From: Polynucleobacter sp. Latsch14-2 | GTDB taxonomy: Bacteria > Pseudomonadota > Gammaproteobacteria > Burkholderiales > Burkholderiaceae | Assembly (NCBI RefSeq): GCF_018881925.1 | Contig: NZ_JACVPL010000014.1 | Coordinates: forward strand, 1 to 40,307 | Direction: 5' to 3' | Length of the DNA: 40,307 nucleotides | In this document: one piece after another, positions 33,906 to 40,307 of the stretch | How positions within the stretch are numbered: position 1 is the first letter of the stretch | Layout: every line of letters begins with the position of its first letter | Notes under the pieces: generated by a model | What the model saw: only the letters and a program-made list of their open reading frames with translations | What the model was told of the DNA's origin: nothing | Database searches by the model: none | Program-made: the position numbers and the translations under genes

Positions 33906-34598
33906 TTATTCCTCGGACTTGACGCGAGCGCCAGTTACAAAATAAGCAAGCAGATCGTTACCAAAGCGGTTTAAATCTGCTACAAACAATTTATTGGCGC
34001 GATTGATGGCATTAAAGCCAAGAACAGCTGGAATGGCGACAGCCAAACCTAGAGCAGTCATGATGAGGGCTTCGCCGATTGGCCCAGCCACCTGGTCGAG
34101 TTGAGCGCTACCTGAACTGCTGATAGCAATCAAGGCGTGGTAAATACCCCAAACTGTGCCGAATAAGCCTATAAAAGGTGCGGTTGCGCCAGTAGAGCCT
34201 AAAAAGGTAAGCCCCTTTTGTAATTTAGCGGCGACACCATCAATACCGCTCTTCAGGCTTCTGGACATCCACTCTGAATAGTTCAGGGTCTGTAAAAGTT
34301 CACGATGATTGGTGGATTGGCTTTGGTGATGCGCTGATGCATCTAAAGCAGACTTGGCAATGTGGTAGTAGGGGTTGGATGCATGGGTGGTGAAGGAGTA
34401 GAGCCCTTGATCAAATGAAGTGGCGCGCCAAAACTTATCTAGCTCAGGTTTGAGTTTGCGCAGATTGCGCAGATCCCAAAAGCGGGAAAGTAAAATAACC
34501 CAAGTGACGATTGAGCAAAACAGGAGCACCAGCGCTATAAAGCGTGTGATGGAATCGCCTTCGAGCCACAAATTTGCCAAACCAAATGGTGTGTTCAT
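33906..34598 (-). CDS. exbB: ExbB/TolQ family proton channel protein
   Basis: 230 aa: N-terminal transmembrane helix (FIALVLLFCSIVTWVILLSRFWDL), cytoplasmic region, then two helices with the MotA/TolQ/ExbB signature LTFLGSTGATAPFIGLFGTVWGIYHAL and GPIGEALIMTALGLAVAIPAVLGFN. Forms the channel with ExbD. Four bases downstream of tonB. Confidence 0.92.
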   Translation of the reverse strand: MNTPFGLANLWLEGDSITRFIALVLLFCSIVTWVILLSRFWDLRNLRKLKPELDKFWRATSFDQGLYSFTTHASNPYYHIAKSALDASAHHQSQSTNHRELLQTLNYSEWMSRSLKSGIDGVAAKLQKGLTFLGSTGATAPFIGLFGTVWGIYHALIAISSSGSAQLDQVAGPIGEALIMTALGLAVAIPAVLGFNAINRANKLFVADLNRFGNDLLAYFVTGARVKSEE

Positions 34599-34602
34599 GT
34601 TG

Positions 34603-35298
34603 TTAGTTCTTTATATTAAATTTAATTAAGAGGTTGGTGGAAATTCTAGTGGGCGAGCCGTTTACTAAAAATGGTTTGAAGCGATAACGTCTACCTATCT
34701 CGGATGCAGCTCGATCGAGGCGAGGAAAGGTGCTTGATTTCAGCAGGGCAATATCTTCCACGCTACCAGTTTCATCAATAATCAATCGCACTACCACTTC
34801 GCCTTGCTCCCCCGACCTCTTGGAAAACGAGGGGTAATAAGCATCGGCATCCGGCTGATAGATAACAACCAGTTTACCAATATCGGTCTGAATCGGTGTG
34901 CCACTCGCTCCCCCGGTCGTAGAGGGTGCAACGGTGGCATTGGGGGTAGGTGCATCGGACTTGCTTTGCTGCTGGCTAGGTGGTGTTGCGGATTGCTGTT
35001 GAGACTGTGGTGGCGTGGGTGCCCGTGAAGATTTTTCGTTAACGGTTTTCTTTTTTTCTTGCTTCTGTGGCTTAGGTGGCGGTGGTGCGGCCGCAGCCGG
35101 TGGCTGTTTGCTGGCTTCAGGGCTTACAAGATTGGCCATCACGCGAGTGTCATCTAAGTTATCTTCAGGCTTGGGCTGCATGCTTTTATGAAAGCCAATA
35201 AAGAACATGGCGTGCAACAAGAGAACAATGCCAATAACCACACGTTCTGTTTTATCGAACGGAAGATGAGTAGTGAGGTGAGCTAAAAAATTGCGCAC
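34603..35298 (-). CDS. tonB: TonB family protein
   Basis: 231 aa: single N-terminal transmembrane anchor (VVIGIVLLLHAMFFIGFH), a Pro/Lys/Gln-rich periplasmic linker (PPAAAAPPPPKPQKQEKKK; PTPPQSQQQSATPPSQQQ) and a C-terminal TonB domain (YYPSFSKRSGEQGEVVVRLIID, YRFKPFLVNGSP). Couples the ExbBD proton motor to outer-membrane receptors. Its start shares one base with the murI stop. Confidence 0.9.
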   Translation of the reverse strand: MRNFLAHLTTHLPFDKTERVVIGIVLLLHAMFFIGFHKSMQPKPEDNLDDTRVMANLVSPEASKQPPAAAAPPPPKPQKQEKKKTVNEKSSRAPTPPQSQQQSATPPSQQQSKSDAPTPNATVAPSTTGGASGTPIQTDIGKLVVIYQPDADAYYPSFSKRSGEQGEVVVRLIIDETGSVEDIALLKSSTFPRLDRAASEIGRRYRFKPFLVNGSPTRISTNLLIKFNIKN

Positions 35299-36101
35299 TA
35301 CAGACCGCCTAAATACTGAGCTGAAACATAATGCGCACTTAAGTCACAAGACATTAGATCTTGAGCCATAGTTAAGAGCGTACCCTCATCTTTGCTGCTG
35401 ATGAAGATAATAGAGCCATGCTGATGTTCAGGGGTCGCTATGGTGTTGATTTCTAGCTGCCGTTTGAGTTGGCGCACAACGGCTTCACTCGTATCGATGA
35501 GTGTGATGCTACCGCCCAGTAATTTGCGGATTGCTTTGCGTAAAAAAGGGTAATGAGTGCAGCCTAATACTAGAGTATCTGCGCCGGCATCTTGAATGGG
35601 CTCTAGATGTTTGGCTAAGAGTTCGAGCGTGTCCTCACCATCAGCTTTGCCTGCTTCAATGAGGGGGACTAAGCCTGCGCCTGCTTGTTTGATAAAGCGA
35701 CAATGTGGCGGAAGTGTTGCCAGTAGGGCGTTAAATTTATCGCTACTCAGAGTAGCTTCAGTAGCAAGCACGCCCACAATGCCATTGAGAGATTGCATCG
35801 CTGCTGGCTTGATGCCTGGCTCTACCCCAATAATCGGAATGTTTATTTTGAGACGTATATCTTTAATCGCTTGGGCGGTAGCAGTATTGCAAGCAACCAC
35901 GATTGCGTCGCAACCCTCATGAGCAAGGTGTTGGCATAAAGCAAGGCTACGCGCTGCAATCCACTCGCTCGATCTCTCGCCATAGGGAGCATTGGCAGAG
36001 TCAGCGAGATAGATGTAATCGTGCTCGGGAAGCTGATCAAGGGCTTCATCCAATATGGATAAACCCCCAACGCCAGAATCAAAAACGCCGATCAGTGCCA
36101 A
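35298..36101 (-). CDS. murI: Glutamate racemase MurI
   Basis: Makes D-glutamate for peptidoglycan. 267 aa with GVFDSGVGGLSIL, LADSANAPYG, first catalytic Cys71 in VVACNTATA and the second in LGCTHYPFL. Upstream of tonB and overlapping it, so possibly co-transcribed; fumarase lies 32 bases upstream on the same strand. Confidence 0.95.
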   Translation of the reverse strand: MALIGVFDSGVGGLSILDEALDQLPEHDYIYLADSANAPYGERSSEWIAARSLALCQHLAHEGCDAIVVACNTATAQAIKDIRLKINIPIIGVEPGIKPAAMQSLNGIVGVLATEATLSSDKFNALLATLPPHCRFIKQAGAGLVPLIEAGKADGEDTLELLAKHLEPIQDAGADTLVLGCTHYPFLRKAIRKLLGGSITLIDTSEAVVRQLKRQLEINTIATPEHQHGSIIFISSKDEGTLLTMAQDLMSCDLSAHYVSAQYLGGL

Positions 36102-36133
36102 GAAATCAACCGCGCTTACGAAGCTTCAAGGAA

Positions 36134-37657
36134 TTAAGCAATCTTGACCGGAATATTCCCGATCTTCGCTTGCCATTCTTTAGGCCCAGTGTCGTGCACG
36201 GCGATACCTTCAGAATTGACTGCTACTGTCACTGGCATATCCTTGACATCAAATTCATAAATGGCTTCCATACCGAGATCTGCAAAGCCAATGACCTTTG
36301 AGGATTGGATTGCTTTGGATACTAAGTAAGCAGCTCCACCAACAGCCATGAGATAAGCAGATTTGTGCTTCTTAATGGATTCGATCGTTGCTGGTCCGCG
36401 CTCTGCTTTGCCAATCATGGAAAGGAGGCCGGTTTGAGAAAGCATCATCTCAGTGAACTTATCCATGCGGGTAGAGGTGGTTGGGCCTGCTGGACCTACA
36501 ACTTCATCGCGGACTGGGTCAACTGGTCCGACATAATAAATAATGCGATTTTTAAAGCTCACGGGCAATTCTTCACCCTTTGCAAGCATATCTTGGATGC
36601 GTTTATGAGCAGCATCTCGACCCGTCAAGATTTTGCCATTGAGTAAAAGCGTTTCACCTGGTTTCCAGCTCGCCACCTCTTCAGCTGTCAATGCATCCAC
36701 ATTAACGCGCCTCGATTTTTTAGTATCCGGGGTCCAAGTTACATCTGGCCAATCTGCTAGAGATGGAATCTCTAATTTTGCTGGGCCATCACCATGTAAA
36801 TGAAAGTGAACATGGCGAGTTGCTGCACAGTTTGGAATCATAGCCACTGGTAGAGAAGCCGCGTGTGTTGGGTAATCCAAAATCTTAATATCCAATACAG
36901 TGGCAAGGCCGCCAAGACCTTGGGCGCCAATGCCTAGCTTGTTTACTTTTTCATAAAGTTCAACACGCAATTCTTCAATTTTGTTCTTTGGGCCGCGAGC
37001 AATCAGATCCTGGATATCTACTGGGCCCATTAAAGACTCTTTTGCCATCAGCATCGCTTTTTCCGGGGTGCCACCAATACCAATGCCGAGGATGCCTGGA
37101 GGGCACCAGCCTGCACCCATAGTAGGAACAGTTTTCAGAACCCAATCAACAATAGAGTCTGATGGGTTGAGCATAGCCATCTTGGCTTTATTTTCTGAGC
37201 CACCACCCTTGGCTGCGCAAATCACTTCAATGTCGTCACCCGGGACGATTTCATAATGGATCACGGCTGGAGTGTTATCGCCAGTGTTCTTGCGTTTGCC
37301 TGCTGGATCCGATAAGACTGAGGCGCGCAGCATGTTATCGGGATTGAGATAGGCACGACGTACACCTTCATTCACCATATCAGTCACGCTCATCGTGGCA
37401 TCTGGCCATTGCACATTCATACCAACCTTGAGGAAGACAACCGAAATACCAGTGTCTTGGCAAAGTGGGCGGTGACCCTCGGCGCACATGCGACTGTTAG
37501 TTAAGATTTGAGCGATGGAGTCTTTAGCTGCAGGGCCTTGTTCTAGCTCATAGGCCTTGCCCATGGCGCTAATAAAGTCCTTAGGGTGGTAGTAGGAGAT
37601 AAATTGGAAAGCATCTGCTACGCTTTGGATTAGGTCGTTTTGTTTAATGTTTGTCAT
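36134..37657 (-). CDS. fumA: Class I (iron-sulfur) fumarate hydratase
   Basis: 507 aa, the single-chain [4Fe-4S] fumarase with fused alpha and beta parts. Cluster ligands sit in RPLCQDTGISV, NCAATRHVHFHLHG and WCPPGILGIGIGG; the C-terminal part has GPAGPTTSTRMDKF and SVAVN-type blocks. Converts fumarate to malate. No class II fumC in the window. Start ATG 37657. Confidence 0.93.
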   Translation of the reverse strand: MTNIKQNDLIQSVADAFQFISYYHPKDFISAMGKAYELEQGPAAKDSIAQILTNSRMCAEGHRPLCQDTGISVVFLKVGMNVQWPDATMSVTDMVNEGVRRAYLNPDNMLRASVLSDPAGKRKNTGDNTPAVIHYEIVPGDDIEVICAAKGGGSENKAKMAMLNPSDSIVDWVLKTVPTMGAGWCPPGILGIGIGGTPEKAMLMAKESLMGPVDIQDLIARGPKNKIEELRVELYEKVNKLGIGAQGLGGLATVLDIKILDYPTHAASLPVAMIPNCAATRHVHFHLHGDGPAKLEIPSLADWPDVTWTPDTKKSRRVNVDALTAEEVASWKPGETLLLNGKILTGRDAAHKRIQDMLAKGEELPVSFKNRIIYYVGPVDPVRDEVVGPAGPTTSTRMDKFTEMMLSQTGLLSMIGKAERGPATIESIKKHKSAYLMAVGGAAYLVSKAIQSSKVIGFADLGMEAIYEFDVKDMPVTVAVNSEGIAVHDTGPKEWQAKIGNIPVKIA

Positions 37658-37824
37658 GTTTTGGACTTAATTAGTAAAGGTTTGCCCTATTTTAAGGGTT
37701 TGCCATAGAGCAAATCCCAAGTGTTTTCACTTATCTTATGAGGTTCTAAGGGGTGTATTCCCATCATTTTGTGTCCATTATGCAGAAAATGAGTGGCTGA
37801 TTATTAAAAAGAGGGCTGTGAAGC

Positions 37825-39798
37825 ATGGAACCATTAAAACAAGAAAATCGCGTATTTAACCCACCTGCTGACTTTGTGAAGGGTGCTGCCATCCCTGGAA
37901 TGGAAGCCTATAACAAGCTTTGCGCGGAAGCCGAAAAGGACTATGAGGGCTTTTGGGGTCGCCTTGCCAAAGAGAATATCTACTGGAAAAAGCCTTTCAC
38001 CAAGGTTTTGGATGAATCTAAGGCGCCTTTTTATAAATGGTTTGAAGACGGTTTAACCAACGCTTCATATAACTGCTTAGATCGTCAAATTGAAAATGGC
38101 CTAGGCGACAAGGTCGCCATTATTTTCGAGGCCGATGACGGCAAGGTAAGCAATGTTACTTATAAAGAGATGTTGGAGCGCGTTTGCAAAATGGCAAATG
38201 CCCTGCGTAAGATGGGCATCAAGTCTGGCGACCGCGTCATTATTTACATGTCAATGTCAATCGAAGGCATTGTTGCCATGCAAGCCTGTGCTCGTATTGG
38301 TGCAACACACTCAGTGGTGTTTGGTGGCTTCTCCGCTAAGTCATTGCAAGAGCGAATTGTTGATGTTGGTGCGGTAGCTGTGATTACGGCTGATGAGCAA
38401 TTCCGTGGTGGCAAAGCATTGCCACTCAAGGTGATTGTTGATGAAGCATTAGCTTTAGGCGAATGTGAAAAAATCAAAAATGTCATCGTCTATAAGCGTA
38501 CCGGCGGCAATATTCCCATGACTGCTGGCCGCGATTCTTGGATGCATGATGTTGTTGCCAATGAGCCTGCTACGTGTGAGCCAGAGTGGGTGAGTGCAGA
38601 GCATCCTCTCTTCGTGCTCTATACCTCTGGGTCAACAGGCAAACCAAAGGGTGTGCAGCACTCTACCGGTGGTTATTTGCTGTGGGCTATTTTGACCATG
38701 AAGTGGACCTTTGACATCAAGTCAAACGATGTGTTCTGGTGTACTGCTGACATTGGCTGGGTCACAGGTCACTCCTACATTACTTATGGCCCGCTCGCAG
38801 TGGGCGCGACTGAGATTGTGTTCGAAGGCGTTCCTACCTATCCAAATGCTGGGCGTTTCTGGGACATGATCCAAAAACACAAAGCAACCATTTTTTACAC
38901 AGCACCAACAGCGATTCGTTCGCTGATCAAAGCATCTAGTAATGATGCTGCTATTCATCCTAAGAGTTACGATTTATCTTCATTGCGTCTCTTAGGTTCA
39001 GTTGGAGAGCCAATTAATCCTGAAGCTTGGATGTGGTACTACGAGAACGTTGGTGGTTCACGCTGCCCAATTGCAGATACCTTCTGGCAAACCGAAACTG
39101 GTGGCCATATGATTTCTCCAATGCCAGGCGCAACACCAATGATCCCAGGATCATGCACATTGCCATTACCCGGCATCATGGCAGCGATTGTGGATGAGGT
39201 GGGCCATGATGTACCCAATGGCCAAGGCGGCATTTTGGTTGTGAAGCGTCCATGGCCTTCCATGATTCGCAATATTTGGAATGACAGCGATCGTTTCGTG
39301 AAATCGTATTTCCCAGAAGAGTTGGGCGGCACTTTGTATCTTGCTGGTGACGGTGCGATTCGTAACAAAGAGACTAGTTACTTCACTATTACCGGTCGTA
39401 TCGATGATGTGTTGAACGTTTCTGGTCACCGCATGGGAACTATGGAAATTGAGTCTTGCTTAGTTGCCAATCCATTGGTAGCTGAGGCAGCCGTAGTTGG
39501 TCGACCAGATGATATGACCGGCGAAGCTATTTGCGTGTTTGTCGTTCTGAAGGGTGGTCGTCCAACGGGTGATGAAGCCAAGAAGATTGCAGCTGAGTTG
39601 CGTAATTGGGTTGGCAAAGAGATCGGACCTATTGCTAAGCCTAAGGATGTGCGCTTCGGTGATAACTTACCAAAAACCCGTTCCGGAAAGATCATGCGTC
39701 GCTTGTTGCGTGTGATCGCTAAAGGCGAAGAGGTGACTCAAGATACTTCTACCCTTGAAAACCCGGCAATTTTGGATCAACTCAAAGAGGCGCTCTAA
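37825..39798 (+). CDS. acs: Acetyl-CoA synthetase
   Basis: 657 aa, AMP-forming. Signature [44 protein letters not shown] and the C-terminal [14 protein letters not shown] with the regulatory acetylated Lys. Activates acetate to acetyl-CoA. AGAGGG lies 12 bases before the ATG. It is divergent from fumarase across 167 bases in which I see no clear promoter. Confidence 0.96.
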   Translation: MEPLKQENRVFNPPADFVKGAAIPGMEAYNKLCAEAEKDYEGFWGRLAKENIYWKKPFTKVLDESKAPFYKWFEDGLTNASYNCLDRQIENGLGDKVAIIFEADDGKVSNVTYKEMLERVCKMANALRKMGIKSGDRVIIYMSMSIEGIVAMQACARIGATHSVVFGGFSAKSLQERIVDVGAVAVITADEQFRGGKALPLKVIVDEALALGECEKIKNVIVYKRTGGNIPMTAGRDSWMHDVVANEPATCEPEWVSAEHPLFVLYTSGSTGKPKGVQHSTGGYLLWAILTMKWTFDIKSNDVFWCTADIGWVTGHSYITYGPLAVGATEIVFEGVPTYPNAGRFWDMIQKHKATIFYTAPTAIRSLIKASSNDAAIHPKSYDLSSLRLLGSVGEPINPEAWMWYYENVGGSRCPIADTFWQTETGGHMISPMPGATPMIPGSCTLPLPGIMAAIVDEVGHDVPNGQGGILVVKRPWPSMIRNIWNDSDRFVKSYFPEELGGTLYLAGDGAIRNKETSYFTITGRIDDVLNVSGHRMGTMEIESCLVANPLVAEAAVVGRPDDMTGEAICVFVVLKGGRPTGDEAKKIAAELRNWVGKEIGPIAKPKDVRFGDNLPKTRSGKIMRRLLRVIAKGEEVTQDTSTLENPAILDQLKEAL

Positions 39799-39827
39799 GC
39801 AAATCTGCTCCACTCCTTCGTTATCCG

Positions 39828-39833
39828 TATAAT
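39828..39833 (+). promoter_or_regulatory. -10 element of tRNA-Ser
   Basis: TATAAT ends 11 bases before the tRNA 5' end. The -35 region (around 39805) does not match consensus. Confidence 0.45.
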
Positions 39834-39844
39834 CGATCGTTTCC

Positions 39845-39935
39845 GGAAGGGTGGATGAGCGGTTTAAGTCATACGCCTGGAAAGCGTACGTAGGTTAATA
39901 GCCTACCGCGGGTTCGAATCCCGCCCCTTCCGCCA
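39845..39935 (+). tRNA. tRNA-Ser (GGA)
   Basis: Class II tRNA: acceptor GGAAGGG pairs with CCCTTCC, D-arm GGATGAGCGGTTTAAGT, anticodon loop CTGGAAA giving GGA, long variable arm (GTAGGTTAATAGCCTAC), T-arm GCGGGTTCGAATCCCGC, encoded CCA at 39933-39935. Confidence 0.95.
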
Positions 39936-39946
39936 GTAGCACCCTT

Positions 39947-39976
39947 AGAGCCCCTATCCACGGGGCTCTTTCTTTT
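39947..39976 (+). terminator. Terminator after tRNA-Ser
   Basis: AGAGCCCC pairs with GGGGCTCT around a seven-base loop, followed by TTCTTTTT, 12 bases after the tRNA. Confidence 0.85.
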
Positions 39977-39985
39977 TGAGGGCTT

Positions 39986-40009
39986 TCTACCCACCACTCT
40001 ACCCACCAC
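39986..40009. repeat. 12-bp tandem repeat TCTACCCACCAC x2 beside tRNA-Ser
   Basis: Two perfect abutting units, 39986-39997 and 39998-40009. They lie about 50 bases past the tRNA 3' end. Tandem 11-12-bp repeats also mark the dusA copies, so this may be an arm-site remnant of an element integrated at tRNA-Ser (inference). The remaining 40010-40185 holds no gene I can support. Confidence 0.5.
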
Positions 40010-40185
40010 CAAAACATTGTCTGAATTTGCTGTTCTGGATGGATCGGGAGGGAGCATTCTGGATAGATAACTGGATTCCAGGCAAATCTTCGATTGGCGC
40101 CTTGAAATCACCATCAATTCCTTCTGTAGGCAGGCTAATGCCCAGCCAAGGAGGGTTGGGGCTAAGTTAAACTAAAAATATCGTA

Positions 40186-40208
40186 GATTCAAACACGAAG
40201 TGCAACAC
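40186..40208 (-). repeat. IS30 terminal inverted repeat (3' side of right IS)
   Basis: GATTCAAACACGAAGTGCAACAC read inward shares GATTCAA/GAATTCAA and TGCAACAC with the end at 97-120. It overlaps the transposase stop. Confidence 0.5.
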
Positions 40209-40307
40209 GGTTTAAAGATTGATTAAAGACTTCATTGGGGGTTTTAAATCCTAATCGTTTTCTAGGTCGGTTGTTTAATCGGTCTTGGATCATTCTAAGC
40301 TCTGCAT
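40189..40307 (-). CDS. IS30-family transposase, C-terminal part (runs off right edge)
   Basis: The last 38 codons read LNNRPRKRLGFKTPNEVF, then NQSLNRVALRV and TGA at 40191-40189. Arg-Pro-Arg-Lys-Arg-Leu-Gly-Phe-Lys-Thr-Pro followed by a short tail is the classic C-terminal end of the IS30 DDE domain. It reads toward the window interior, in the same direction as the N-terminal fragment at the left edge. Confidence 0.85.
   Translation of the reverse strand, partial: AELRMIQDRLNNRPRKRLGFKTPNEVFNQSLNRVALRV

Noticed and set aside
39869..40117. Minus-strand open frame ending GGIRTRGRLLTYVRFPGV
   Set aside because: It is the reverse strand of tRNA-Ser plus its terminator; a well-known false protein pattern produced by tRNA genes. 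The VVGRVVGRKP part is just the 12-bp repeat read in frame.
1..40307. CRISPR array or phage structural genes
   Set aside because: No regularly spaced repeats and no capsid, tail, terminase or Cas-like proteins were seen anywhere in the window.

Overview
The window looks like chromosomal DNA of a small-genome freshwater betaproteobacterium. Burkholderiales, probably Polynucleobacter or a close relative, is my best guess. It rests on moderate GC, a Bug/TctC-type receptor, a urtABCDE-ureDA(J)BCEFG locus, class I fumarase, PurU and a reduced sox set; no database search was possible.

Both edges cut into IS30-family insertion sequences that point the same way (minus strand). The left edge holds the first 20 codons of a transposase and the right edge the last 38 codons of one, so about 40 kb is bracketed by two directly oriented IS copies.

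Positions 121 to about 17,800 appear to be a stack of elements in the 5' end of dusA (tRNA-dihydrouridine synthase A), a known integration target. Three copies of a dusA 5'-end/att-like sequence lie in the same orientation. Copy A (121-475) and copy B (about 12,227-12,400) break off from dusA at the same codon and continue into the same foreign sequence; both carry an 11-bp tandem repeat (AATTTAGGRCA). Copy C (16,486-16,767) runs into intact dusA. Unit A-B (about 11.9 kb) carries a complete urea module: the urea ABC transporter urtABCDE and the urease genes ureD-A-J-B-C-E-F-G, all on the plus strand, with an NtrC-like palindrome upstream. Unit B-C (about 4.4 kb) carries an exported alpha/beta hydrolase (minus) and, divergently, a thiamine-diphosphate 2-keto-acid decarboxylase followed by a Tat-exported patatin-like lipase. 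Neither unit contains a recognisable integrase, so they look like integrase-less tandem islands.

From dusA rightward the content is mostly ordinary chromosome: dusA, tRNA-His with a strong promoter, a Pif1-like helicase, an orphan ribbon-helix-helix protein, an outer-membrane barrel protein, a gamma-glutamyltransferase-like enzyme, a Bug receptor, an omega-amino acid aminotransferase, a broken higB with intact higA, lrgAB, soxXYZA (no soxB here), purU, two small envelope proteins, a penicillin-acylase-family enzyme, tRNA-Leu, a small exported protein, tonB-exbB-exbD with murI, class I fumarase, acs and tRNA-Ser. Beyond tRNA-Ser a short accessory patch with a 12-bp tandem repeat leads into the second IS30.

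The strongest unusual signal is the dusA-anchored tandem array carrying urea use as cargo. Next come the tandem repeats beside both integration-type targets (dusA and tRNA-Ser), the SoxY protein with a non-canonical C terminus, and the decayed higBA locus.
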